Assembly: GCA_963971575.1 (NCBI GenBank)
Contig: OZ020611.1
Span: forward strand, 63,893,381-63,957,380
Length of the DNA stretch: 64,000 nucleotides
Direction of reading: 5' to 3'
Source: Liopterus haemorrhoidalis
Lineage: Eukaryota > Arthropoda > Insecta > Coleoptera > Dytiscidae
The notes under the pieces are model-generated. The model was not told the DNA's origin. It saw nothing but the letters and a program-made list of their open reading frames with translations, and ran no database searches. The stretch's first letter is position 1, and each line of letters opens with the position of its first letter. Of the stretch, positions 44,177 to 55,411 are shown piece by piece. The position numbers and the translations under genes were made by a program.

Positions 44177-44851
44177 TGAGGGAATGCTGGGAAGAAAGAG
44201 GAACAGAAAGGAAGATGGTACGCATGGGGGGAGATGAGAAAAGAGTATTACTGGAGATGCGGAGTGGATGCGACAGAGGTGGAAAGGAGAAGAAAAGACG
44301 GGATAAGCGTGATTGAGGAGTTGTGGAGGAGGGATAAGGAAGTGGGGGAGCAAGAAAGGACAGTCAGAATAGACAATTCAAGGAGCTCAGGGAGATATAA
44401 GGAGGTCAGAGCTATAGGGGTACCAAGCTACTTGAGGGGAGAAAGAGGAAGGTCAGGAGGGAGAGTTAGGAGGATTGCGAGACTAAGGTACGGGAATGAA
44501 GAGAGAGGAAATAGATATTGGAGGAGGCAGGAGGATAAGATGTGCAGGATGTGCGGGGAGGAGGAGGAAGATATAGAGCACCTCGCGAAGAGGTGTAGAG
44601 AGATGACAGTATGGTCGGGGAGCACATTAGACCTGTTGCACGAAGATGGAAGGGGGGGAGAGGTGGGCGAAAGAATTAGAGGCAAGAAGGATGGAGATTG
44701 GCGAAGGATAACAGGAAGGGGAAACGGAGAGAAGAAAGAAAAGAGAAAAAAAAATATTGTAAAATGTAAATTGTATTGGATGTTATTGTTATGTATTTTT
44801 GGATTGATTGTTTCATATTTTATTTTATTTTTATTTTTTTGTAAATGTTAG
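44177..44851 (+). pseudogene. LINE ORF2 C-terminal domain with CCHC motif
   Basis: Open from 44234 to the stop at 44851 (205 codons): arginine- and glutamate-rich, with RRIARLRYGNEERGNRYWRR followed by MCRMCGEEEEDIEHLAKRC. The spacing CX2CX8HX4C is the C-terminal zinc-knuckle seen in R1/I/Jockey-type non-LTR elements. No reverse transcriptase remains because of 5-prime truncation, so it cannot act alone. Strong purine bias of the coding strand distinguishes it from all neighbours. Confidence 0.85.
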
Positions 44852-44896
44852 CACCCTGAACGCCGCAAGGCTTAGGGAAATAAAGAATATATATAT
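44177..44896 (+). mobile_element. 5-prime-truncated LINE insertion, 720 bp
   Basis: Flanked by a perfect 15-bp duplication ACTTTTTGACCAGGA (44162-44176 and 44897-44911), which lies in the Tc1 terminal repeat. It carries the C-terminal end of a LINE ORF2, then a 3-prime tail (GCACCCTGAACGCCGC, AAGGCTTAGGGAAATAAAG) ending in a short TA repeat. The truncated 5-prime end and perfect duplication are typical of target-primed reverse transcription and indicate a young insertion. Confidence 0.92.
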
Positions 44897-44916
44897 ACTT
44901 TTTGACCAGGAGCATT

Positions 44917-45540
44917 TTAAAATTTCAACCCTATATATGTTTTTCTAGTAAGTTATGGTTCATATATTTTACTGACAATCTCATGATATTGTACTCCCTA
45001 CAAAATATTTTTCAAACATTAAAAATTGACTACTAGTTTGTGGAGTTAAAAAATAAAACAAACAAAAATATTTAAACTCAAGACATAAATTTCCATAAAC
45101 TGATTTGTTTCATAACAAATCCTGCAAAACATCTTTCATTAAAATTCACTTAACCTTATCAATAACTTTGAACGAATTATTTAAATAATTAATTGTTTAG
45201 CAGACCGAATATTATTAAATATAAAGTCGAGGCGTTACGGTATTAAAGCCGTACTTATTTATAAGCAGGAAAGTTTCTTCAACTTTAGAAGGCAATGTAA
45301 ACAAATTCCAAAGTGCGTTGTACAGACGAAGGTCAAGTACTCATTAAAAACAATTCGTTTATCTCTATGTACGTGAACACTGCACAGCTGATCCAGAAGT
45401 GATCACATTACTAGATTACTTATTACTTCAAATTCACATATTTCAACTACCAGAGTTCAAAAAGAAACTACACAAGAGTTGACTATGGAAAATAAAATTA
45501 ATGTCAACAGCAAGCTTTAGAATTAATTAACTGTCATATT
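44917..45540. other. non-coding stretch
   Basis: AT-rich; nothing recognisable between the Tc1/LINE pair and the TTAGG array. Confidence 0.4.
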
Positions 45541-45585
45541 GTTAGGTTAAGTTAGGTTAGGTTAGGTTAGGTTAGGTTAGGTTAA
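45541..45585 (+). repeat. interstitial TTAGG telomere-type array
   Basis: Eight consecutive pentamers TTAGG (one is TTAAG) on the plus strand. TTAGG is the ancestral insect telomere repeat. Shorter CCTAACCTAA runs occur at about 21150, 49905 and inside the 140-bp tandem repeats at 56.9-57.4 kb. Confidence 0.95.
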
Positions 45586-45659
45586 AATTCAATTAAGCTA
45601 CAATTATAATGGTTTTTACAACAAAACACAAAAAAATTTATGATTGAATAATATTTTCG

Positions 45660-46215
45660 AAATAATATTATAGAGAACGGCTTAAGGATTTACAGTGCGG
45701 TGTCATGTTTAGAGGAATTTCGTCCACAATTTCCAGATATTGCTTTCCTTGAAGAAGATTTTTACAGCGCACTTAGAAGATGTGTTAATTTATTGCGAGA
45801 TACATCGAGCATTACTCTTAAAGATAGAACTGGAAGGCCAAGAATTCGTACTCAAAATACAGTTGATGATGTTCGTCAACGTAGCAACAAGAAACCCACT
45901 ATATCACTACGTACAGTTTCGTAAGAGACTGGTTTATCATTAGGAACTTGCCATAATATTGTCAAAAAAGATATAAAACTATTCCCATATAAAATTTTTG
46001 CTTTACATGAGTTGCTGCCAACAGATCACAATAGGCGAATTGTGTATTGCTACTGGTTCCAACAAAATTGAATTAATAATGATGATTTGTAAAATTTAAC
46101 GTTTTTTTCTGACGAAGCCAAGTTCACCCTTTCGGGGTATATAAATTCGCAAAATATGAGGTTATGGAGTACTCAAAATCCTCATGCTTTTTGCGAAACT
46201 TCACCCGTTAAAAGT
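45660..46215 (+). pseudogene. DDE transposase N-terminal part (DUF4817-type)
   Basis: Plus strand reads EEFRPQFPDIAFLEEDFYSA, DRTGRPRIRTQNTVDDVRQR, then across breaks LGTCHNIVKKDIKLFPYKIF and FFSDEAKFTLSGYINSQNMR then LWSTQNPHAF. The GRPR hook, the HNIV..D..L.PYKI segment and FSDEAKF..SGYIN.QN (first catalytic aspartate) match insect mariner-type enzymes of the same broad group as 19.7 and 31.6 kb. The second and third catalytic residues are gone. Several stops. Confidence 0.75.
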
Positions 46216-47265
46216 CCGCACTGCGTGAAAACCCTAACGCCTATAGATTGCTTACGGAACGCGTTACGGATTGCGCAGAACTGACCAATTAGTACGAAGT
46301 TTTGGTGGAATTATTAGTCGGTAATATCGATCGGTTTTCCGGGTAGAATTATTGTCCTATTGTCTTTAGTTTTATTGCTGGCAAAAATGAATTGTAACCT
46401 AAATTATTTAAAAGACAAAACGAAAACATTTAAATATGTAGCAAGACTTTATGTTAGTACATTGAAATTGTGTTAGTAGATTGAAAAAATATGCCCCAGT
46501 TAACAAATGTAAAGATACCAGTAGTTCTTTTTCATGTGAATAAGTACGCAACTTTAGGACGTATCATAAAACATCCCTCTATAAAAAATATTACACTGGA
46601 AAAAACTTTATGTGAAACAACGTAAACCGATACAAAACCTTGGATTGACAGTGGCGTACTTCAACTTAAAAAAATATTGATTCTATATTTTAATTACGTA
46701 TTTTTGTGTGATAAATTTGTTTGTTTTCGTTCTTTGGTTTAACTGTTTAATAGGATTAAAATTTTTCGCTTTTTTGTATCCTCAATTTTTTAATTCATAT
46801 TGACAATGTATGTTATTCATATATTTTACTTGTCGCAAAAAGTTACAAAAAAATTGATGACATTAGTGGATACTACATGTCAATACAGTCGCTCACTAAC
46901 ATAGTACAGGATAACGTGGATTGCAGAAAACCACTATTCGCGACTCCAAATAACAGTGAGACATCTGGTGGCGACAAGATAGATTAAACAGAAGCGTATA
47001 TTTGTATAATATTTTTAGTGTGTTGTGCTGCAGTTTATGTGAATTAAGACGTATTTTTAAATATAGTGACTTAAATACAGTGCTTTTTTGCCGAAATATT
47101 GTTTGAACAGATAAATATTAAGAAAAAACTTCTTACATATACGCTTCTCGTCAACCATTAACTGTTGAACGCAGTGTCGCCAACGTTAGTTTCAGTCGCG
47201 AATAGGTAAAAACTGAGCACGTTACGTATACTGCCACAGATCACAAGTTTCTTATACTTTTTTTT
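46216..47265. other. non-coding stretch
   Basis: AT-rich DNA without a recognisable gene. Confidence 0.4.
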
Positions 47266-47269
47266 AAAA

Positions 47270-47860
47270 TTAATTTTGTTGAAAATAGAACGGCAGGAAA
47301 TTCGCACTATTATGAAGTATGAGTTCTTACGTGGAACTACGGCATCGCAGACCGCGCGAAACATTAATTGTGTAATTGGTTCTAGTGTTACTACGCAGCA
47401 GACAATATCACATTGGTTCGCCAAATTTCGTACAGTTAACTTAAAAAAAAAAAAAACAAAAACTGGCTCATCGATCACAGCAGAAATATACTGCAACCAA
47501 CTGGACGAAATGATGAAAAACTTAAAGAAAAACATCCCTATCTTATTGCATAATAATGCTAAACCACACACTGCACAAATGACTGTGCAGTAGTAAAACT
47601 ACAAAAATTGGAGTTGGGACTTCTCCATCATCCTCCATACTTACCAGACCTAGCCCCCACTGACTACCACTTCTTCCAAAATTTGGACAACTTTTTAATA
47701 GGAAAACAGTTTAATTCCGACAATGCTGTAAAACTGGCCTTCCAGGAATTCATTGACTCTCTCCACAGGGGTTTATACCACCGGCCTGAACAAGCTGCCG
47801 CTTAAATGGCAAATTGTATAGACAATATGGGTGCATACTTTGATGAATAAAATAATTTCT
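47270..47860 (+). pseudogene. mariner transposase, internally deleted
   Basis: The first part reads RQEIRTIMKYEFLRGTTASQ, TARNINCVIG and TISHWFAKFRT, the first helix-turn-helix of mariner. A deletion then joins DEMMKNLKKNIPILLHNNAK to PHTAQMTVQ: second catalytic block, where aspartate of HDNA is asparagine. The C-terminus reads HHPPYLPDLAPTDYHFFQNL, KQFNSDNAVKLAFQEFIDSL and NMGAYFDE. The first catalytic aspartate region is deleted. Two frame changes. Confidence 0.85.
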
Positions 47861-47888
47861 TATATTTGTAAGTTATCAACCAACTTTG

Positions 47889-48120
47889 CCTTTTTACCGA
47901 CCGTCACATATATAAGGGAGGTATAGCGATTATACTGATTTTGACATTTCGAGATTTCGATGGATCTCCACGAACTGAGGTCCCTACATAACGTTTCGAC
48001 TATTTTTAGCATGATGTCTGTCGGTCTGTCTGTCTGTCTGTCCGTCTGTCTGTGTATACGTGCAGAGCAAATTTGGCTGAAAGGATTTTTATGAAACTTC
48101 ATATTTAAGTTTCTGCTATC
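47889..48120 (+). repeat. dispersed repeat family R2, copy 1
   Basis: CTTTTTACCGACCGTCACAT, CTGATTTTGACATTTCGAGA and AGCAAATTTGGCTGAAAGGA recur with about 75-80% similarity on the minus strand at 63470-63660. This copy has an expanded GTCT microsatellite (48017-48050). Class unknown; neither copy has visible terminal repeats. Confidence 0.7.
48017..48052 (+). repeat. GTCT microsatellite
   Basis: About eight GTCT/GTCC units. Confidence 0.9.
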
Positions 48121-48833
48121 AATGGCACAACTTCTGGTAAAAATCAGTTGACCAAAAATGGGAGTTTACTCGTGTCGATTTTAAGATTTTTGTGAAAATT
48201 TCACAACAAAAAAATATTTCGAAAAAATTTATTGAACAAAAGTTGCTATAAAAGCAATAATTAATAACTTTTATTTGAGACGTTTTTTGATAAAACGATA
48301 AATTTCGAATAATTTTTGTAAAATTTTTCAAAATTTTTTCTACTTCTCAATTTTTTCATACTTATATGTAACGTTTCCATGGTCATGATAAATAATATCT
48401 CCGTTAGAAAATATTAGGCCAAGTTATTTCTACTCTGCTGCTAAATAAATACATTATTTTACATATGAACTTTATGATGGTGGCCACAGCTGATTTTTTT
48501 TCTACAAATTTCATCCTTAACGACCGAATAACTTTTATATTTATAGTTTTGTGTAGAAATTTTCAAATAATACGTCAACATTTTTTTCGATATAATTGTT
48601 ATAATTAAGCAACGACGGCTTTTATTAAATGGAAAATGCGCCCCCCTCCCAAGAAACATGCTTCTTTTATAATTTTAAATCTAATTTTATGTAATAAAAA
48701 TAAAACTCAATTAAGATATTGAGATTCTTATTTCATTTTTATTTTAAATCTTTAAATTCTAACAACTTGTTTGTTTTTATACGCTGCGCTATTTGATTTC
48801 GCTCACTTGGTCATTACCAGCGCTACGGTAATA

Positions 48834-48956
48834 TACTAGCGTCGGCAAATCAACGCAGTTACGTCACACGACGTAACAAACGACTGTATTGTCTTGAACA
48901 ATGCAATTGTTTGTTACGTCGAGTGATGTAACTGCGTTGATTCACCGACGCTAGTA
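48834..48956. mobile_element. palindromic MITE, 123 bp, TA-flanked
   Basis: The arms start TACTAGCGTCGG and pair over about 55 bp with a handful of mismatches (CACACGACGTAACAAAC against CACTCGACGTAACAAAC). TA flanks both sides (48832-48833 and 48957-48958). Inverted similarity continues weakly outward (AGCGCTACGG against AGCGCCATAG), so the true element may be about 20 bp longer on each side. No coding capacity. Confidence 0.8.
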
Positions 48957-49078
48957 TACTATGGCGCTCACACTTTTCGTACATGCAACTATTCTGTCCC
49001 AGACTCTGCCTAATCTCTATGTAAACTCCCATTGACTCGCACCGTAACGGATACCCTAGTTACTTAATACCTAGATAC

Positions 49079-49123
49079 CCAATGTATTCTTACGGAGAAC
49101 TTATTTCCGTAAGAATACATTGG
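49079..49123. repeat. 18-bp perfect hairpin, 9-nt loop
   Basis: CCAATGTATTCTTACGGA, loop GAACTTATT, then the exact inverse complement. No extension of the stem outside. Too short for a usual pre-miRNA. Confidence 0.88.
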
Positions 49124-49266
49124 TACATTTCCCGAAGTTGTGTAGCATCCTGTCCAGTAGGTGCCAATATCTAAAATGTGAATAATTTCACAATATTTAC
49201 ATTTGTTTAGATAGTTTAGTTTAGACTGCTATTATTGCTACGATATTGTGGCAGAACTTTTCTCTA

Positions 49267-49596
49267 TAGTGCGTTCAAAGGTGAGTTTGCAGTACAGGGC
49301 ATATGGAGTAGTTCTTTTTCATACTCTCTAATGGGTTTACACAATGACGCTATCATTTTCTTGCTTGTCGACGTTGCCAGCTCTAAAAAGCGCTGATCTG
49401 TGAAGACGCAGTATTCTACAAATGGCCATTTGTTTTTGTTGAGTGTTATTTTGAGTTTTATAAGAGTTGATTTTTGTAAATCATACGAGTTTTACATATT
49501 ATTATAATTGACACATTTGACACTTTTACAACATTTGGCAACACCGCTCCCATTTGCCATAAGAGCTATACTGCAAACTCACCTTTGAACGCACTA
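49267..49596. mobile_element. TIR MITE, 330 bp, TA-flanked
   Basis: Perfect 28-bp inverted ends starting TAGTGCGTTCAAAGGTGAGT and continuing TTGCAGTA, flanked by TA (49265-49266 and 49597-49598). Imperfect similarity extends about 20 bp farther in. The AT-rich interior has no reading frame. The perfect ends suggest recent mobility, driven by a Tc1/mariner-type transposase elsewhere (inference). Confidence 0.9.
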
Positions 49597-49599
49597 TAG

Positions 49600-52260
49600 A
49601 ATGCTAATAATTTACAACATTAAATCAAAATTCGCCGTAGATGAAAGAGAAAGTCGCGGAATAGTTGGGAATTGCACGTAAATCAGTTTTGAGACGATTA
49701 TAGGAGATAGGAAAAATTCAGAAGTTCGGAAAGTGAGTATCGGCTCAATACATGTATTTCGTTGCTTACTAGGAACGTAAGAATGTGCAAAATAACGGCG
49801 ACTAAAAAGACATTATGTACATTAATCATAAACTCTCACATTCGTGGGTCTTCAGCCAGCTATAAACTTAACGCCACGACTAAACTAAAAATCTATGATA
49901 AAAATGTCTAACCTAACCTAACTTAATATTTGGAAAATTTTGATAACATGTTTATCCAAAGACCTTTATATACTCTGAACCAAATGGTAATAAACAAGGC
50001 ATTCACAGCATAATAAATAAAACAATATCGATCACAAGCATCGACTGCACAATAATATAAGCACCATAGCAGAACATTTAGAAAAAAGTGTGTCATTTAT
50101 TCTGTAGACACGATATTTTGAATACGCGTGAATAAACTATTTCGATGAAAGATTATATAAGAATTGCATGTGGATAGAGCACTATCAGATTCAAACATTC
50201 AGCTAAATCATTGAAATGAAACATTTATTATATAATTCACCGATTCCAAATCTCTGGAACTGACCCATTATTATATATTGACTACCTATTATAAAAATTA
50301 AAGCATTGAGAAGCACTATCCAGTTTCGTAAGATGTGGAAATGCAACATATCTAATCTCTAAAAGTAAATTTTCCACTTGTTCGTCGAATAAAAGTTAAA
50401 ATCAAAAAAACACCTGGACTAGAGTTATAATACTTAACTAATAAAAAATTAACTATTCTAAATTCTAAATTAACCCTCTATTGCATGAAATACTTTAATT
50501 TTATACCATATAAATATCAAATAGGAATAAAACATCTATAGCAGTGAAATCCCCCTACCTCCTTCGGATTTTTATCTTCCGATATTGTGCAGTCAGTTCT
50601 GGGGTCGACTCAGCCTCAAGTATTTAGTACTAGAAATGAGTACCTGTTTATACAGGGATAATAGGACCGATCGAAATGTTACACTGACCACGTGGATCTA
50701 TCTATGACCGGCGGTCTAGAAACGGAGAACTTACCTTCTCTGTCCCTTATACGCCTATCTAGGCGTTAGGAACATATTATTTATTTTATAGTAGTGATAT
50801 ACTTATGTATTTATAAACAAAACAACACATTTAATACAACTTTTATCATTTACAAAAAATCTGGGTCCTTGACATAATACTGTCTCCGTAGGCCTGCTGA
50901 AATTTTGCAAAAGTTTCCGTTGCACTGTGCCCATGTCTGAAGAAAACCTGATAGCACACCGTAGCTCGAAATAAAGGTCACTCATTTTTAGAGCGCACTA
51001 GAAAAAACTTTTTCACGAAAAAAATCGCTACGGACAATAAAATAACTCCAGCGAGTTCAAACTCGTACTGAAGGCGTATCACCTGCCGCACCTCCAAGTC
51101 CCGCGTCCCAAATGTTGCCATATCAAACGTTATGTTGCCAGTCCGGTTACTTAATTTACACACCTCGTATATTTTTATAATATTTTCATCCATTCATGTA
51201 TTTAAGGTCCTTTTTTGCTTATCACTTCCAAAAGTTTTTCCTCAGTTTCGGTTACCAGGTTCTAAGAGTATTCGGAACCAGTCCTTTTTTGTAACCGGTT
51301 CCGGCATGGACAATTTCTGACAGCATTAGTTTTTACTTATTAATATAGAACTTTACTATATTGTAATTCAATTACTTTCTAAAAGCCTGTACTTTCCATT
51401 AATACTTTTCAGTAATAGCAATCTTAATATCGTTTTTCTGGTTTTAATTTGCTTAAGTTAACTATTCTCGTTTATCATTAAATTTAAAACTAGTGGTGGC
51501 ATCTGATCAATGAAATAATAAATCTTTTAGGCTCTTTACTTGCCAAAAGACCAAATAATGCTCATGATGATAATATCAAATTAGAACACCACAGAAACCT
51601 GAAGGATAGGAATCATAAAGTATTGTACAGCTACAATTTTAATGAATCTTGTTAAGTTCATGCTAAAATATTTTTCATATTTTTTACCTGCAATTTTGTA
51701 TAAAATATGTTGCAGATTTACCAAAATAAAATAGTAAAATAATCGTGTTTAGTATTAAGATAAATAAAAATAAATGTTAAGTTTATTATTAGAATTCAGT
51801 TAGTAGAAAAATTTTAGCATTCCGTTGCCTAATAAAATGAACATAACAGTATATTAAAAAGATAATGTCACAAGTATCAGGTCACATAATTTCAAGAACC
51901 CAATTCTCGTAACTATAATAAAACGATAAAATTGTTGTGCACCCAAATGTCTAGCTGAAAATTCATAAAGAATAAATATATTTTTAAATTCTTATTTGAA
52001 AGTTTTACATTAATATGAAATAAAAAATAGCTTACTAGGATCGAACAGATTTAATTAATACATCCAAATTAGTATTTTTGTTTCTATCCATGGTTGGAAC
52101 AAAAGAAATGATTAAAAAAATCGACAAGTTAGGTTTTGTATATACAGGTATTGAGGCAAAAATTTTAAATCGCCTATATACTACATATTTCCTTTAGTCT
52201 TTAAGTGCATTTTACCAACGTTCAGTTAGCAATTTAGCTCTTGTATAAGAGAAAATGCTG
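49600..52260. other. non-coding stretch
   Basis: Long AT-rich section without a recognisable gene. Near 50471, TTAACCCTCTATTGCATGAA looks like a piggyBac-type terminus but no partner end is close. 50870-51160 is somewhat GC-richer, with a 71-codon minus-strand frame of no known family. ACCGGTTCCGG-type words at 51295 may be an old hAT end. Confidence 0.4.
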
Positions 52261-52269
52261 ATTTGGCTT

Positions 52270-52965
52270 TGAAGGTATTTATCAACGAGGTGGTCGAGAG
52301 GTCGAGGAACCACATACTTCAATAGGTCTCAGAGTGCCATTTCGAAATTATTTTGTCGGCCCAAAGAAACATGCACAATATCGAGAAGAACTGGTCGAGT
52401 CTAGCCGAACCACCACAAACCGACAGGACCGAATTCTTTTCATAAAGGTAAAAATAGCACTTTACAACTGCGCGGCAGCCACAGTAAGACTTTGATGACA
52501 CAAGGGTCCTGGAAAGTGATCAAATCGTGCGAAATCGACTGTGGGAAGTTGTTTAACTTGCCGATCTTCAAGATCAATTTCAAACACTCCTGCTCACTGA
52601 CGGCAATAAAAATGGGCTGACCAGTGACTCTTTGAGGCTACTCTGTGGGAACATGACTTGTTCATGGATGTGTTCAAGTACTGCGTCAATAACGACAGTC
52701 GACATCGAAGGGGTGTACAGGAGTGCAGGGCACCGATCACTGCCACAAAATATCCAGCCGGTGGTCTCATTCGGAGATTTATTTAATGGTGGAGTTAGAA
52801 GTAATTAGAAGTTAGAGTAGAATTCATTGGAACCCAAAATTGTATCATCTTGGACGATAATGCCCATCCGCACCAAACGAGAATAGCCCTGCCGACCCTC
52901 GATGAGCACCCTACAACCCCAAGACAGATTGTAGATGTATTGCCTCTACTATAAAATGAAATACC
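52270..52965 (+). pseudogene. Tc1-like transposase remnant, strongly decayed
   Basis: Scattered plus-strand words in the expected order: TTTNRQDRILFIKVK (usual TT.REDR.L...), NRAKSTVG, FEATLWEHDLFMDVFKYC, VYRSAGHR and finally IILDDNAHPHQTRIA (usual Q.DNA.PH.AR, second catalytic aspartate). Many stops and shifts. Assigned by order of motifs rather than by any long match. Confidence 0.6.
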
Positions 52966-53042
52966 CCAACAATATATTTATAATTGTATTTTGAATATTC
53001 CAGCAATTGTAAACTTCTGAGGTGACACTACAAGATATATAT

Positions 53043-53696
53043 AAACCATTATTTTTCGGACCATAAGATGCACATTTTTATGCAGGAAAAATAGACATAA
53101 AATTGGGATGCGTCTTATGATCCAAAGGTATAAGTTCGTTGTTTAAAATGTATGCGATGTTAGTGTGGTATTAATTCAAAGCGCATAAAACAAAATGAAC
53201 CAAGATTTTAAAAGAAATCAATACATAATTAGCTGTCATGCCTGGAGGCCTTACAAGTCAATTATAATCCTTAGATTGATAAACCATTTAAATATTTTAT
53301 GCGGGTAGAGTGGAACAAATTGATGACAAACCCAAATCCAAGTCGACAATTTCAGAAGTATGTACCTAGGTTAAAAATTCACGAGCTGTAGAAGTGATGA
53401 TTATAAAATCTTTTAAAAAATGCGGTATAAGTAACGCACTGGATGGCACCAAAGATGACTTAGTTTTTGTTGAAACTGACGAGACGAAATAGTTCAGACG
53501 AAAATAATACGAACAGTGACATTATGTAGACGAGTGATATTACTGGGAGTGAAGATGAACTGCATGTTGCTGGTACAAGTTATCATAATAATAAATAAAA
53601 CTTAAGAATTTGTATATATTTTTTTTTTATGTAATAAAATACTTTTTTCCTAAAAATTGTTTCATAAATTTGGGTCATGGTCCGAAAAATATGGTA
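53043..53696 (+). mobile_element. internally deleted pogo/Tigger-like transposon
   Basis: Inverted ends built on ATTTTTCGGACCAT (left 53050, right about 53679-53695), as in pogo/Tigger-type elements with ATTTTTCGGACYATAAG termini. In between, decayed plus-strand codons read MPGGLTSQL, KPFKIFY-like, WNK and IIKSFKKCGISNALDGTKDD: the C-terminal part of a pogo transposase. The N-terminal and most of the catalytic region are deleted. Exact TA boundaries are ambiguous. Confidence 0.78.
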
Positions 53697-53794
53697 TAAC
53701 TACTTCAAATGTATTGCGGAACAAGCTAACGAAAATTTAAATCTGTTTATATTTATTTATTTATTTTTTTACTTATTCGAGTTGCAGACAGGTC

Positions 53795-53854
53795 GAACCC
53801 AGTTAAGCACCACGGAACCCCAAAGTTCCGCGGAACATAGGTTTAATACCACTG
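53795..53854. mobile_element. solitary hAT right end
   Basis: CGCGGAACATAGGTTTAATACCACTG, inverted, starts CAGTGGTATTAAACCTATGT, a hAT-type terminus with GTTCCGCGGAAC adjacent. No left end was found upstream. Confidence 0.45.
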
Positions 53855-53859
53855 CATAG

Positions 53860-54925
53860 ATGGTATGAAAAAAAAACTACTTTATTTGAACGGTACTGCA
53901 TTCTAACGTTTGTACGGACTATAGGAACGATGCATTGATGCTGTTGAACAGCCTTCCTGCTACGCCTACTTGTTCCATAATTTCTCCAATACTTGGATAT
54001 TATAATAAACAGCAAAATTCGTATTATAGTTTTGTTACGTAACAATATTTTTAAGAAATGCTTCATGCATTCTTGGTCAATAATAAATTCATCAATATAT
54101 TTTCATTTCACTTCCGCTAAAGGGTTAAAATAACTGATTACAATGCATACTTCGAAATATAGAACGAGGACAAAATATAATTCACCTTGCATGAATAATA
54201 TTAATACCTGAATGTCGGTACAAATGCAGGTCATTCAAAAGCAATCCACAATAAAAACATAATTCAGGAAAATTTTATTAATCATCAAACGTGTTAAAAA
54301 ACGTATAAAAATAACATAAATCTCTTTGTGGCGCTGCATAGCTGTTTTTAAAATTATAAAAATGATTGCGCATATTGTTGTTATGAATCGCTTTATTTCT
54401 TGTCATAATTACACTTCCTGGGATATTTTGTTTGACGCGATGAAATGTCAAATACAGACTATACACATGTTGCTACAATTTACCTATCCGGCTTTATTGT
54501 TCCATTCATTTATTAATGCATCCGGAATTTCGTGTTAGTCGCTTTACTCGCGAATATAACTCTCATTTTAATTTGAAGGTCGTTCTCATTTTTAGATGAA
54601 ATTTTAATCCTTTTTATTTGTTTCATAAGTAGGGAAGTGACATGCATATTTATTGCGTGAAAAGGTTAAGTTTTTTCTACTAGTTTGTTATACTACTCTT
54701 TTGTTTGAACTCGTTATGTTTAATTGTTTATTATATCCTGTTTAGAATAGATTTTAATTAAAAAATGTAATGCACATTTTGTAATTAATATATTAACAAG
54801 TATTTCTATCGAATATTTAAAATTTTAATAGTAACTGGACGTGAAGTACGCATTCTCATGCATTTCAGGATTTCGTAGGTACAATTCATTTTTTGTAAAT
54901 AAGTCTTTCTTTTTCTTTTTAGGGT
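53860..54925. other. non-coding stretch
   Basis: AT-rich, no recognisable gene. AAAGGGTTAA at about 54119 could be a lone piggyBac-type end. Confidence 0.35.
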
Positions 54926-54929
54926 TTTG

Positions 54930-55265
54930 TAGGTATGACCAAAAAAGCCTTATACCGTCATTTTGTCGTCTGTCTGTCTGTTCGGTAAAAATTGTAGCCA
55001 AACGGCTAAACCTTGAGAGTTGAAATTTGGCATGCTTGTACAACTTTTTGACCCGCACATAGGAAAAATACTAAAACATCTAAAAAACATATCCCCCTAA
55101 AAATATAAACCAATATGTGCTCATCGAAAAAAACAATATTTTTTTAAAATTCTGAGTAGGGTATCAAATGAAAGCCCTTAGTACGTGGATTAACGATCAA
55201 AATTTTATTTTTTCAAAATAAATTATTTTGACGCGATTTTTGCCAAACACCCTGTAGCCCAGGTT
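54930..55265 (+). repeat. dispersed repeat family R1, copy 2
   Basis: Contains CGTCTGTCTGTCTGTTCGGT, then GTAGCCAAACGGCTAAACC and GTTGAAATTTGGCATGCTTG. The latter and about 200 bp downstream match the minus-strand copy at 11240-11545 (ATTGTRGCCAAAC, GGCATGCTTGTACAA, TTTGACCC). No terminal repeats or coding sequence recognised. Confidence 0.65.
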
Positions 55266-55411
55266 TTAACTAAAAATCTGAAAAAATTCGAAGTAATGTA
55301 CATTGGTGTGAACCGGAATAGTACAACAGGAATTTTTGATCAGATTATGTTTTCGGAAAATAATGCATTTTTTGTGTTTTTAACCAAAATATGTTAAATA
55401 TTTAATTCGCT

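Larger units (their letters stand above)
42837..44916 (-). mobile_element. Tc1-like DD34E transposon interrupted by a LINE
   Basis: Left end near 42837: TAGTGGTGGCCATAAGTATG then GAAACTT. The inverse right end GTTTCCATACTTTTTGACCAGG begins at 44155 and resumes after the LINE at 44897. Without the LINE and one target copy the element is about 1.35 kb. Transposase is on the minus strand (next entry). Confidence 0.8.

Noticed and set aside
44428..44685. 85-codon minus-strand frame rich in serine and proline
   Set aside because: Antisense of the purine-rich LINE ORF2 C-terminus.
47158..47571. 137-codon open frame on the minus strand
   Set aside because: Antisense shadow of the mariner transposase remnant on the plus strand.
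49079..49123. Pre-microRNA hairpin
   Set aside because: The stem is only 18 bp with no extension; normal pre-miRNA stems are about 30 bp or more.
50725..50745. AAGGTAAGT on the minus strand as a third splice cassette
   Set aside because: The upstream sequence is purine-rich (GGGACAGAGAAG), the second donor and conserved GGTAGATT end are absent.
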